From NCBI GenBank assembly GCA_016859345.1, contig CM029134.1:12055060-12119059 (forward strand): DNA of 64,000 nt. Reading direction: 5' to 3'. Made by a program: the position numbers and the translations under genes. Below are positions 48,061-59,455 of the stretch, in pieces (position 1 is the stretch's first letter; every line of letters begins with the position of its first letter). The DNA is from Istiophorus platypterus. Lineage: Eukaryota; Chordata; Actinopteri; Istiophoriformes; Istiophoridae. The notes beneath the pieces were generated by a model. That model searched no databases, had not been told where the DNA came from, and saw only the letters and a list, made by a program, of their open reading frames with translations.

Positions 48061-48479
48061 CCGACGTCCCTACGTCCCTACGCAGTGATAGAAGAGGACC
48101 GAGGAGACTGGTGCTGTTCAAGTACCGAGTTTACCAATAGTTCAGAGGTATTTTATTTACACATCTACTTCACTACAGTTCAGAGGCATAAGCATCGTTC
48201 TTTCTATTCCAATTGATTACTCTAGTCAGATTAGAAACACTAAATATAATCAACGAATAAATTAGGATGTATTTTGTAGATTAAGCTGAGACTACATTAG
48301 TCCCTGTGAGGAAATTTACGGGGTATATAGAGGAAAATGATGGGATTAAAATGATACCCACCTTTACCCAGCTTCAACATCAAAGTGATGACACCACAGA
48401 CGTGCACATTAATGTATCAATAGTGATGATACATTAATAAAATATATATTACTTGGAAATAGGCCGTACTGCATAATCA

Positions 48480-48620
48480 GTACTTTAAATTTTGGTGCTT
48501 CAAGCACATTTTAATGCCAATATTTATGTGCTTTGGATTCAGGACTTTTACTTGTTACAGAGCATTTCTGCTCTGTGGTATTGCTTTTACTTAAATAAAA
48601 GATCTGAGTACTTCTTCTGT
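48480..48620 (+). repeat. Interspersed repeat, family C fragment
   Basis: TCAGGACTTTTACTTGTTAC, TTACTTAAATAAAAGATCTG and AGTACTTCTTCTG are in family C order. Confidence 0.6.
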
Positions 48621-49342
48621 TTCCTGATCACACAGCAAAGATGCTTTGATGACATTCGGATTGTGCCATGTGAATTATTTCCTTTTAATATTTTATTTAT
48701 TTATTTCATTCATGTTTTCATAATGTGCCCACCGGCAATATTCCTTTTATAATAAGAAATTATTTCATTTTCATATCTTATTTATTTATTTACTTTTTTT
48801 AAAATCTCTTTTTTTTGTCATAATGTGTGCACCCCTAGCTGCTTTGAACTCCTGTTATTGAATGTTTATTGTTGTTATGTTCCTGCACGTTTAACAGTAA
48901 ACAACAACAAAAACAACAACAACAGGCTATCATAGATTTGATATTAAATTCTCATCTATCGTTTGCAGGTCAGACGTAGTGAGGGCAGTACACCAAGAAA
49001 TCCCCATTTTTTTATTACGTGTTGCTCAGAATGGATTTTTTTTTTTTTTTGTGATCATGTGAGTTTTGTTTGGACATTATACTTTTGTTCTGAAACAACC
49101 ACGTCGGATATCTCCTGTGCGTCCCCACCAGGTCTTTCCCCCTCGGTTTTTCTCGTGTATATCCACACTTGGCTTCTGATCTCCACGTTTCCGACTCCGA
49201 GTCCGCCGCCTCTCATCCGCCACATCGCAGCACTGAGCGCCGCGGCGCCGCGCTCTCAACGCAGCGGCGACCGTCCGCTGATTACGCGCCGGAGGCTGAG
49301 GCGTGTTCGTTGTTGCCATAGCTGCAGCCGAGCGCGGAGGGC

Positions 49343-49468
49343 TGACGTCACCTCCATCAGTTTCTGGGTACAGTCTGGCGCGATGCCAAAACGAGTTGCC
49401 GTCGCGAATCAAATCTGCTAATAAACCGACTTTATATATTTCATCCTTCGGGGTTTTATATATATAAA
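49343..49468 (+). promoter_or_regulatory. Candidate promoter: perfect CRE plus TATA
   Basis: TGACGTCA at 49343-49350 is a full palindromic CRE at the edge of a CG-rich block. About 110 bp downstream on + lies TATATATATAAA (49457-49468). The pair would start a plus-strand transcript near 49495. It may be a distal promoter of ccdc85b or a non-coding RNA. Confidence 0.4.
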
Positions 49469-51925
49469 CTGGACGGATCTTGCCTGATTAACCGGATGAC
49501 TTTTACGAATTGTGAATATATACAGACGTGGTGTGTGAGTTGAAGAACCCCTGTCTTTATTGTGCCCCCGACCCCTGAAACCAAACCTTTATGGTCACTT
49601 ACAAAAAGCGGATACTGGTTCGCGTATAATAAACCTAACAGACTCCATATCTGGGACCTATGAGCTTCAAGTGGAGACAAATCCTATAATTTGACCCCTA
49701 TTGCGTCCTATTGTTTTGTAAGAAAGTCATCACTCCACCCCCCACTCCCACCACACACACAAAGAAAAAGAAAAGTGGACGATTATGTGACATTAAGGCA
49801 GCCAGGCCAGTAGCATGTCGTTGATCTCTCCCCTTTCATTTGTGCTGTTAGTTATTTTTAAAACGTATCAGCCCAGAGATTGGCTTCTGTGCGGGCATCG
49901 GGGCCCCAACACTACGCGCCCTGCTTGCTGCCTGCGTGTACACAATCTGCTGCCTTTTCCTCCAGCGATTAATCTAAATAAATCCCCTGCAAATCCCTCT
50001 CCTCGCCCTCCCTTTCTGTTTTCTGGCTGTGTCCTTCAAAAAATCACAACATGGGAGAAAACGACACAGTCAACATGTCTTTTTGTCGGATCTCTGGCCG
50101 CACATCGTCACTCGCCTCTAACCTCGCTTGACACCCTGATTCCATCCCCGGCTCTCTCCCCCTTGCAGCGGTTAACACCCTACATTGTTATGGCCTCAGT
50201 GAAACAATGGAGGTGGGACAGAGGGCGGAAGGATGTGGCTGAATGCCTCAGCATAAACCCCATGGAAAAAAAAAAGCCTGCAGTCACACTTTCCGCCAGT
50301 GTTCTTTGAAAAGAAACGAGCGCAACCAGGAGTCACCCATGATACAACTACACGACGAACTGCAGCCCACATCTTTCTGCAGAAAGCTCCAAAGGCTTGC
50401 GGGGCGCTGAGGCACTTCTCGCGTTTTGAAAAGATTTCGGGCAGAGTTCTGGTTAAATGTCTTCAGGGGTTTTTGTGGGTTTTTTTGTTTTTTTTTTTTA
50501 AGGATGAGATCAGACCAATGAACAGAAAATTCCCAGAGGAAGTGGCTCCACGTGGGCCTTTCCTATTCATTTCCCCTGTATCTTGTGCTTATCCGTGTTG
50601 TTTTGGTTTCACTGAGGGGATAAGAGCAGGGGTTTGAATCCAAATGGGGGCGCGCAAGGTCTTCACTGAAAAGGGCGCATGGAAGCAGAGCTTCACCCCC
50701 CACACCCTTCACCACCACCACCACCACAACCACATCTTGCTGTTTTCCATAATGCAAATGAGATGAGGAGGGTCAGTTAAGAGGGATCACAGAGCTGATC
50801 GGTTCTACTCGGCCATTTACGACCGTGCCATAAGTGTGGTACGCCGAAGAGTCCGCTAGAAACCTCAGAGCAAACCACAAACATTTCGGATTACAACGTA
50901 ACCGACGTGTCTGGTAAGCGGCCGTCATTTAAAAAACAAAAAAACACGTCTTCCGGAAAAGTCACGCAAAGTAAAACCAGCGCCGTGGAAGAACGCGTAA
51001 CGAGACCGCCGCGCCACCGATGAACGCAAAAGACCCGATAAGTGAGAAATATATTTTTGAGCTGAATACATCCCCTCGATGTATTTCTGAAACGCGCCGT
51101 CGCTCCCTTCACCGAAGGGTCCCGCGTCCTCGCTTTTACTCTGAAGGCGGCGGGGATCGTTTTCCGGCGGCGCTTCGGTTTTGCCGCTCGGCGGAGCCAC
51201 GGCCGTGAAAGTGGTGGAGGCGGACATTGTTGTAGTAACAGTCCAGCTCCGGAGGATGAGCAGAGATGGTGCAACCACTCTGAGCGGATAAAGGGTGAGA
51301 TTGGATTGTGATTCATGATGTTTTTTTTTTAAATATATACATATATATATTCTAATGCAAGAATCGTTTCCCCCCTAATGATTGCATTCATAATGAAATA
51401 GACATATATATTTTTTTTAAAAGCTGCTGCACCGTACGGACTCTTCCTCCAGCCACCGGGGGAAGTGAGTTCATTGAGCCGAGCCTAGCGGAGCACAGCC
51501 TGATGAGACGATGCCAGCGACGTAAAAAACACAACATCTGCAGGGTGTGCGTCCGAGGCCGCCGGATTAAGCCTCCGTGGATCGAGCGGGGGGCATTTGT
51601 ACGTAGCGCGCAGAAAAACCCCACGGGGCGACCGCTGCCTTCAAAAATACTGCGAGAGGAGGTGAAATAAGGACGGTTGTGTTCCCGGAGGCCTTTGGAG
51701 AACACAGCCTGCCGTTGGAGAGGATGACAGATTGACATTAATGAGGGGGTTTGCTGTGCGTTTTCATTCTCGGCCCTCATTACGGCATTATCCGCACGGA
51801 CAGACGGACGTTGAGCTCGGCATGAAATAGGAGCGAGGTCGGAGCGCCTTGAAGAAAGCCATCTAAATAAAGATATCACATGTTCCTGCCTTGATTTGGC
51901 CTCCGGGGCTGTAGTGATCGCATAC

Positions 51926-51976
51926 ATGGTATCTGGCAAACGCTGAATGAAGACGAGGATGACGACTCCGTGTTGA
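51926..51976 (+). other. ccdc85b: Two back-to-back short uORFs before ccdc85b
   Basis: ATG GTA TCT GGC AAA CGC TGA (51926-51946) is followed immediately by a second ATG that reads nine codons to a TGA at 51974-51976. Both end 74-104 nt before the ccdc85b start. They count only if transcription starts upstream of 51926 and the AG at 52018-52019 is not used as an acceptor. Confidence 0.45.
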
Positions 51977-52050
51977 GCAGTGAAGAATCGTCATCTCAGC
52001 GCTTTTAATAGATTCTCAGGTAGCCTCTAGGTGTAGGTTGTGAGAAGAAA

Positions 52051-52653
52051 ATGGGGAGCGAAGGGGAGATAATAAATAGAGAACTGTCAAAGATGTCTGA
52101 CGAGGATCTGCTGGCGTGCTCCAAAGAGGAGCTGGTGAGCCGGCTGCGTAAAGAGGAGTCCGAGAAAATATCAGCCCTCATCCAGCGGGGACGTCTGATA
52201 AAAGAGGTAAACAAACAGCTGCAGGGACACCTCCTCGAAATCAGGGAACTGAAAGTCATCAATCAGCGCCTGCAGGAGGAGAACGTGGAGCTGCGGGACC
52301 TGTGCTGCTTCCTGGACGACGACCGGCTCAAAGTGAAGAAGCTGGCCAGGGAATGGCAGCTGTTCGGGCATCACGCGGCCAAGGTGATGCGGGAGGACCT
52401 GGGCGGGTACTTGAAAAAGCTGGCCGACCTGGAGCGCATGCAGGACGGGCTGGTGAAGGAGAACCTGGACCTGAAGGAGCTGTGCCTGGTCCTGGAGGAG
52501 GAGTGCGTCAGCAGGAGCGACTCCAGCCCCGGCGGGTCCACCGAACTCAACCTGCCCTGCATGGTGGCCCGGGACCTCGGGGACGGAAGCTCGAGCACGG
52601 GCAGCGTGGGAAGCCCGGACCAGCTTCACCTGGTGTGCTCGCCCGACGACTGA
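52051..52653 (+). CDS. ccdc85b: Coiled-coil domain-containing protein 85B (DIPA-like)
   Basis: A single-exon ORF of 200 aa, as in mammals (about 202 aa). CCDC85B/DIPA is a small coiled-coil adaptor reported to bind delta-interacting and catenin-family partners and to repress transcription. Residues about 16-50 (SDEDLLACSKEELVSRLRKE) and about 55-150 form two helical coiled-coil blocks with the family signatures NKQLQGHLLEIRELK, ELRDLCCFLDDDR and REDLGGYLKKLADLE. The C-terminal GDGSSSTGSVGSPDQL and CSPDD are almost identical to human. The ATG has a good context (A at -3, G at +4). It lies between divergent fibp and convergent fosl1, exactly as in human. Coding GC is higher than in the flanks. 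Confidence 0.97.
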   Translation: MGSEGEIINRELSKMSDEDLLACSKEELVSRLRKEESEKISALIQRGRLIKEVNKQLQGHLLEIRELKVINQRLQEENVELRDLCCFLDDDRLKVKKLAREWQLFGHHAAKVMREDLGGYLKKLADLERMQDGLVKENLDLKELCLVLEEECVSRSDSSPGGSTELNLPCMVARDLGDGSSSTGSVGSPDQLHLVCSPDD

Positions 52654-54054
52654 TGGCAGGTTTTTACTGTCAGCAGCCGGGTCTTCTCCGACCCGAATAC
52701 CGAACCTGTGGACTGAAGGGGAGGGGGAGTGGATTGATTAACAGAATTGAGACACAGGAGCTTTCTCAGACAAAACAAATCAAATTGGTGCAAAAGCATT
52801 AGGGCCTTCTGAATGCTGCAAAGATTTGTGTGCCACTAGTTTCGACTTGACAAAGATTCTTCACCATAGACATTTTCAGGACACTACAAAGACATATAAT
52901 AGATGTTTGCAAGATGCTGATGTGTCTGAATTTTACAGTGTTTTTCTAAAGACTCGTCTGTTTTGGGGAAACTCTTTTTTTCAGTGGTCTGTTGTTGAAA
53001 AAAAAATGGGACCAAAAAAGTGGGTCACTTCTATAAATTTATCTCATGCACTGGACTAGCCTACACTGGTAGAAGCCTTTTTTTCTATTGCACTGGACAG
53101 CGTTATCGTGGATCTTTAAATCACAGATCTAAAGATTCATTTCAATCCAGTTTTGAGCCATATTTAGTCCACTGAATTCCACTAGCACTGAAATAGATGA
53201 GTTGTGATAAAAAGGAAAATATGAAACTATTTGATATTTGCTTTTGCTAGATACCCAATAATGTGTAATATTTTATGCACTCTCTTCCTCAGGACAGGAT
53301 TGGAGTGCCATATGTGCATGATGATGATTGTCACAATTTGTACAGGCCTGTGAACCAGTCTGATGTGAAGGCCCTTCAGGTTTACTGCGGGTGGGGCTGC
53401 TGTGCATAAAATGTAACATGTGCTAGAGCTTGGGCAGAGCCAGCACACTGTTAAGGTTTAGGATCAGACATAATAGATGTCCTCGGACCTCACTCAGAGC
53501 TGAACTGAATAAGTTCTATCACTTTTTTAAAATCCAACTGGAAACTCTTTATATCAAACTGGAAGGTCTTCAAGTTTTAATGATTTTTATTTGATTCTAT
53601 TCATGCCAAGCTGTTTAAATTCACTTGTAGGACTTTTATTTTTAATCCTATTTGTTGTTGTTGATGTTCAATTAGCATATCACAGAATTTGTTTATGTTG
53701 GGAGATGATCAGCTTTCTCCTCTGTAACTCATGCTTTGTATTTACCCTGTAACATTAGGGATCTTAACTTTCTTCACTTTGACCCTTCTTTATCTTGATT
53801 TATCTGTATTAACCAGCATTACTAACCGATTTCAGTTTCAAATCATAGATAATGCACATGGATTAGAAAAGATTTATTTTGTCGTTAGCCGTTCATTGGT
53901 GGGCTATGCTCGTAGTGCATTGAAGAGCTTTAAATACAGTGGGTATGACACTTTATGTCATTGTTCTGACCTTTCTTCGTGTGTTTGACTTTGCAGAAAC
54001 AAGCATTTACATTTACATGACACAGAACGAAGGATTGATTTCTGCACTCATTGT

Positions 54055-54086
54055 GTTCGGACACAAAAAGACCTTTGTGTCCGAAC
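54055..54086. repeat. Perfect 13-bp stem, 6-nt loop hairpin
   Basis: GTTCGGACACAAA (54055-54067) pairs exactly with TTTGTGTCCGAAC (54074-54086) around AAGACC. It lies 1.4 kb after the ccdc85b stop, so it may be inside that 3' UTR. Confidence 0.95.
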
Positions 54087-54514
54087 CAACTGCACTTGAT
54101 TGATGTTCTCTCTATGTCACACAGACTGAGTTTATGGATGTTCATCAGTTTTATTTTTGGATCCGTATTCGCACAGTCCGGAGAGCTGAAGAGGACTGTA
54201 ATGCTTTTACCCTCTTAGTTATGCACAGGCGTCTTTTGACAGTAGCATACACACAGATTTTTTTTCTCCCTTGTGCTCTCTAGTTCTCAATCTGACTCTG
54301 TCTCTCTCTCTAACCCCATTTTAGCAGAGTGATCCAATGCCCTCTGAGCCTAGTATGTATTAGCAAGAGATTCGCTTCATTTTTGGGAAATGGAGCAACA
54401 GAGAACAGAGTGTTCACAGTTGAGAGGCATAGAGCAGTCATAAGAGTTGGTCAGTATAAATTGCAGCCATCAAAACCTTTTATTGAGGGTCAGTAAAAAT
54501 AAGGCTTCAAATTA

Positions 54515-54735
54515 TGTCTGTTGTCATTATGGATTATTCTGCTGATTTTTTTTCTCAATCAATCATTTAATCTGTAAATTGTCACAAAATAATGAAATAA
54601 GTTTGTTAGAATTTCCAGGAGTTAAAGATTATGTTTTCAAATTGCTTGATTTTTTTCCTGACCTTAGGTCCACAACTCAGATATATTCAAAACCCTTATG
54701 GTGGAGAAGCTGCAACCAGAGAATATTCCGCATTT
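54515..54735 (-). repeat. Interspersed repeat, family A, copy 6 (reverse)
   Basis: GTCATTATGGATTATTCTGC, TCAATCAATCATTTAATCTG, GTCCACAACTCAGATATATT and GAGAAGCTGCAACCAGAGAA are the reverse of family A word order. Confidence 0.65.
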
Positions 54736-55749
54736 TTGTTGATTAAAAGCATGAAAAAATTTATACACTATCAACACTAATCAGTCTATTGACTATGTGT
54801 TTCATTCCTGCAATATTTACTTCCATTATGGGTTAATCTGATGTATGTGTTCCCCATACAAAAATCTTAAATCTCTTAGGCACACCTTAAACGATATGTT
54901 CTCAACTGAATATGAATCTATTATTTTGAAGTTGCATTTAATTTCCACACCGTTATGAACATTTTTTTCTTTATTATCTGTGAAGAAGTTCAGCTTTGAC
55001 AAAAGATAAAAGTAAGGCGCTGCCCACCAAAATTGTATCTCTGTCATCAATTTGTCAGAGAACATAAAAACATTGCCAAAAATATATATTACACTCTTAA
55101 AAATAAATACATGATTATATAATCCATATCAACTCCTATGGCCCAGCCTTAGTGGTCAATAATTTGCGTCAACTGTATTAGAACTCTTAAAAGATCCATA
55201 CAAAAATAAGGACCATATATTTCTAAGTACTCTACATCCCTTGATGAAGACATTTATAAAGTTTTACATAACATGACATGAGTGTAACAAGTCATTACAT
55301 TCAACATTATTCGAATGTATAATTATTGTTTATATATTATTACTATTATTCATCATGAGATTGTGTTATCAGATTTATTTCTAGAGGGCCTGTATAATCC
55401 TTTAAAGAATATATTATGCATGCAATTCTTTCATAATAAACCTCAAACTTACTTGTTCCACCACACAGCTTTTAAAATTAGAAATATAAAGTCTATATAT
55501 TTATATCAAATCGAAAAGGGGGCGTAACATCCATATCTGATAATGCCACTAATTTGAATGTTATTTAAGAATCAACAGAATCAACTTTCTAAAGAGATTA
55601 AATGAAGCTGATGCACCTAGTTCAATTGAAATAGTTTTTTACAATTATCATTTTCATATCTGTCAGGTTTCCAAAAGATCCTTTGTCACACGCACAATGA
55701 CCGCGTCAAAATTAACTTTAGTGTTTTGCCAGGATCACAGAGCCATCAT

Positions 55750-58405
55750 TCACAGCGTGAGTATTGTTGGGGAGTGCAGGGAGTGATCCGATTGGTCGCC
55801 GCTGCTGCTGCTGCGGCGGTAAGCTATCCCACAGGGCTCTGGGGCTTGAGACTGCTGGACATTTCCCTGCTGTGATGTAGCATGGGATGCGATGGAGGCG
55901 CTGGTGTCTAAAGAGGCAGAGGGATAAGTGAAAACCATACCAGCTGTGAATGGCATTAGCGAGGGGGTAGATGTAAGAACCGGGGTGTGTAGCGACTCGG
56001 ATTCGGTGGCAACAACAGAGACAGACGAGGTCTTGGTGGGGATAGTTATCATAGGCTTGGCTTTCTCGACCTTTGTTGGGAGTTTGGTTGAGGGCCCAGG
56101 TCTGCTGGAGTCCGCTGGCTCCATTTTGATGCCCCCCAAAGAGGAAATTGATGGACTTGGGTCAGAATCCGAATCAGAGTCTATTTTACAGATGGGACGG
56201 TGAGCTTCCAGGACCAGCTCAAGCTTCTCTTTCTCCTTCTGTAAATCAGCTATTTCCTTCTGTAAACTGGACTTTTCATCCTCCAGCTGGTCAGTCTCCT
56301 ACAGTATGGGAAAACAGAAGGAGACAGACGCAGATGTAAATTCTCTCATGCCTGACTGAGGCTAATACATCATCTTCCTAGAACTAATGTTATGACATTT
56401 TGTACAATGTTCACTCACATTTTGCAGTGAGTCAGTGAGCTCCCGTCGGCGATTTCGACATTTTGCTGCTGCCAGTTTGTTCCGCTCCCTTCTTATTCTG
56501 CGTCTTTCCAACTCTTCCTGGGATAACTTTGATGAGAAAGAGAAGAAAAACATATTAAAATACATTAAACACATTAAAACCGCCAGAATGAAATGAAAGA
56601 CAAACTCCAAGCCTAACTTCGTGTTTTAACTTGGATTGTGTATCCTTTTTGCCTAGGGCATGCAAGTAATCCGCCAATTTCAGATGTACAGGGAGACATG
56701 TTGAAATTCCACCTCAGTCAGCATGACAAGGAGAAATACTACCACCATGTGTGTGCTCTGAGTCATCACAGTCATGGCGGCCTGAAAGATTTTTGAACTT
56801 TTGTGCCTTTGTAACACCCTAACTCTGACTTCATCCTGTGCCCTAATGAACAATTACTGTTCATCCCATATTTCCCGCCCTTTCGAGATGATGAGTCACG
56901 CTCAGACCCCGATGGTGACTCGGGTGTGAGTCACAGAAAATGACTTGCCCCTGTGAGTCACATGACAGTCCACTTCCTGTACCATGAAATTTTCTCCAAG
57001 AACAAAACTATGACAGGAATATGTGCCAATGTATGCCTGATGCAACCCGAAAAATGATTTTACAGAGTAGAAAAAAACTGATTGATTCTTGAGGTTAAAA
57101 TCTAGTGGAACAGGGTCATTTTAACAACTGTGCTATCTTGTTACACGTAATATTGCTCTGCTAACAAAAAAGCAGATAATTGCAAGTGATAATTTTACTG
57201 AGTCAACATCGACTCATAGTATACACAGAAAAAGAACACAAACATTTTACATTTGCCTCCAAAGATGCAATTTTCCTGTTTAAATTATCTACCGCAAATA
57301 ATTTCAATATTGTATTAAATAACTTTTCAAAATATTCGTCCTATTCCTAAATGGGCTCATCTGATTTGCAAGTTTAAAGGAAATGAAGCAGTTGTGCCAC
57401 AGAGTATAACAGGATATTACACACCGTTTACAGAGAAATGACTGAGCCACCCTCTCCACCTTACCATCTGCATCTCCTCTGGGGAAAATATGAATCCCTA
57501 GAAAGCTTTCATTTTCTATAATTGACAACTTTCTTTTTTCAAACAATAGAAACACAACAAATCCACAATCACCAGTGATTGTGGATGTTTTTTGTCACTA
57601 CTTATCCTAATTAACTTCCACGCCCTGTTACTGAAGTACAATTTTCTTACATGTTCATCAATCCTGCGCCTTGTCAAAGGCGGGGTGTTTGCAGCTGCTC
57701 TTATGACCCCCGGTCTGAGGAGTTGGAACTGGGAAGGAGGTGGACCCAGCTGCCGTGCCCCTGAGAGAGTTGGGTAAGGAGGTACTGGTGATCTTGAAGG
57801 GCCCGGCGGATGCATGAGGGAGGGCTGGACCAGCCACTGGAGGTCCTGGTTGGTTGTGATGGCATTGAGGCTTGGCACAAACTGACTGGTGCCCGGTATG
57901 GCATATTTCTATAAAAATATTTTAAAAATTACAGATAAAAGTTAGTGGACAAGATAAAACTACTGTAACAGAAAGCCTAGTTCAACAGGTAACCAATAAT
58001 AAAATACAGTGTTGAGGCATAACAGTGAAAGATAATTGATGATGAAGATTATCATTATTATGTTAATAAAAGAGATAAACCTTTTTATTGTATATACAAA
58101 CAGTATCACAAGTACACTTAAATACACGTGAAGCAAACAGTTTCAACGGTATTAAGTGTTTACTACATTATTGTAACTAGACATTCATAGCTTTTTTTAA
58201 AAAAAACTTTACAGTTTAACTCATATCCTACTATACTGATTTAAGTGCGGTTCTCAGGAGTGGCCCGGTTTGATGAAGGGACACTTACCTGCTCGGGCTG
58301 TGTATTCGGGGTGCCGGTGCTTTCCAGGGATCCGGCGTTTGACCCGGGGACGCTGCCCGCGTACGCCGGGCTGCCTCGTCCTTGACTCCCAAAGTTTCGA
58401 TACAT
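55750..58405 (-). CDS. fosl1: Fos-related antigen 1 (FOSL1/Fra-1), AP-1 bZIP factor
   Basis: Coding exons: 58405-58289, 57908-57651, 56526-56419, 56298-55750, all GT-AG and phase 0, encoding 343 aa (human 271). FOSL1 pairs with Jun proteins to bind AP-1 sites and drive growth, migration and matrix genes. The basic region at about 133-153 (RRERNKLAAAKCRNRRREL) is intact, and heptad leucines at 159, 166, 173, 180 and 187 form the zipper. LELVLEAHRPICKI follows, as in human FRA-1. The C-terminus SSSSGDQSDHSLHSPTILTL mirrors the human Ser-rich end with its SPT and LxL tail, which in human controls ERK-dependent stability. The N-terminal exon MYRNFGSQ resembles human MFRDFGEP. Extra length lies mainly in the C-terminal half. 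Its position next to ccdc85b supports fosl1 rather than another Fos gene. Confidence 0.96.
56892..56960. promoter_or_regulatory. fosl1: Cluster of AP-1 (TRE) sites in fosl1 intron 2
   Basis: TGAGTCA occurs exactly at 56892-56898, 56927-56933 and 56954-56960, with a one-mismatch TGACTCG at 56916-56922, all in 69 bp. Mammalian fra-1 is known to be auto-regulated through intronic AP-1 sites. Here the cluster lies between coding exons 2 and 3. Confidence 0.7.
57561..57586. repeat. Perfect 12-bp inverted repeat, 2-nt spacer
   Basis: ATCCACAATCAC (57561-57572) and GTGATTGTGGAT (57575-57586) are exact reverse complements. They lie in fosl1 intron 2, about 65 bp past the donor of exon 2. Confidence 0.95.
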
Positions 58406-58655
58406 CCTTCTTGTTCAAACGAGGAGAAAAGTGAAGCCAGCTGCGGCTGGTTTAGCCTTCGGGGCCTCGCGGAATCACTTTCGGGTTGATTCTCGTGTGT
58501 CAATTCAAACTCGGGGCAAGCCCACCTTATTGCGGTAAGTCGGTAGAGTCCAAACGGTTAAGCCTCCAAGGGGGGAGCGGAAGAAAATATCGCTTCGCCT
58601 TTTTTTTCAAATCGCGTCAGAAGGTCCGAAAACGACTTTGAGTAGATCCCCGTCG

Positions 58656-58662
58656 TGAGTCA
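58656..58662. promoter_or_regulatory. fosl1: AP-1 site at the fosl1 5' end
   Basis: TGAGTCA, about 250 bp upstream of the fosl1 ATG and near weak TATAA words (about 58703-58709 and 58721-58727 on minus). Whether it lies upstream or downstream of the start site is not clear. Confidence 0.55.
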
Positions 58663-58789
58663 CGCATCTAGAAACCGGAGTCCGGCGACGATTGCGAGGT
58701 TATAAACTCTTAAAGCGGGATTATAACGTCGCCACGCCCCTCTCTAATTACGGGAAATAGTGTTGTCTGGAACCTCTCACGAACCTGAC

Positions 58790-58820
58790 CACGTGCCGTG
58801 ACGTCACTGACCATATATGG
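58790..58820. promoter_or_regulatory. fosl1: E-box, CRE and SRE (CArG) array of the fosl1 promoter
   Basis: In 31 bp there are a CACGTG E-box (58790-58795), a perfect CRE TGACGTCA (58799-58806) and a perfect CArG box CCATATATGG (58811-58820). This is the layout expected for a serum- and cAMP-inducible immediate-early gene, about 390-415 bp upstream of the ATG. Confidence 0.75.
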
Positions 58821-59384
58821 TGAGAGTTTCCTCCCGAGAGCAATAACCGGGATTCCTCAGACGACTTAACTTCATGGTTTAGATACTAGATTTCTGTTCC
58901 GTGTGTTTTTTTCAGTTTCTCAGTAAGTCCTGGAAACAACCTGCTACTACTATTTCCTACGCCGGGGGAAGCGCCAATAACTTGGCAAAAAAAAAAACAA
59001 AAAACAAAAAACAAAAACAAAAAACAACTTGGGAAAACTAGAATAAAAACAAGAGGGATGGTTATTTAAACTGGATGCGATCTTGAGCATTTCAACCAGC
59101 TAAGAGGATTGAGATCGCACTAGACTAGTTTCAGAGGGGTGAGTGGACAGGTTTTATTATTGTTAAACATAAAACCGTATGAAAATTATGAAATAAAGGC
59201 AGATCAGTTTCCTTTTTATACATTTTTTACAATACACACATTTTTCTTTCTATTTCTGATGCTTATGAAACCCCATTTGTATTTAGTAATAAATGTGATA
59301 TTAACTCCTGTACACCATTTGCTAAAGTAATGTATCAAAGTGAAATTACTTTATTCAAATTCACAGGGGGAAACATCATTCAGG

Positions 59385-59455
59385 AACTTAATGAAACCAA
59401 CAAACTTTTATCATAAACTTAATGAAACCAACAGACTTTCATCATAAACTTAATG
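59385..59455. repeat. 31-bp tandem repeat, 2.3 units
   Basis: The unit begins AACTTAATGAAACCAACA. Units at 59385-59415 and 59416-59446 differ at two positions, and a partial third unit follows. Confidence 0.9.

Larger units (their letters stand above)
48061..51900. other. Intergenic between fibp and ccdc85b
   Basis: The two genes are divergent (fibp minus, ccdc85b plus). A partial family C repeat lies at about 48480-48620. A CG-rich block lies at about 49200-49400, and another at about 51000-51260. ORFs inside (for example 49815-50309 and 51388-51939) have no recognisable product and are probably chance ORFs in CG-rich DNA. Confidence 0.5.
52654..55749. other. Region between convergent ccdc85b and fosl1 (3' UTRs and spacer)
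   Basis: It holds both 3' UTRs. Poly(A) candidates on + include AATAAA at 55102-55107 and an ATTAAA near 54743. On minus, AATAAA at about 55374-55379 would serve fosl1. A strong hairpin (54055-54086) and a reverse family A repeat (54515-54735) lie inside. No further coding exon is seen. Confidence 0.5.

Noticed and set aside
49815..50309. 164-codon plus ORF between fibp and ccdc85b
   Set aside because: No domain is recognised, and the composition drifts along its length like non-coding sequence.
50620..50650. GGTTTGAATCC word resembling a tRNA B box
   Set aside because: No A box, anticodon arm or acceptor stem can be folded around it.
51388..51939. 183-codon minus ORF upstream of ccdc85b
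   Set aside because: It runs antisense through the CG-rich 5' region of ccdc85b and shows no recognisable domain.
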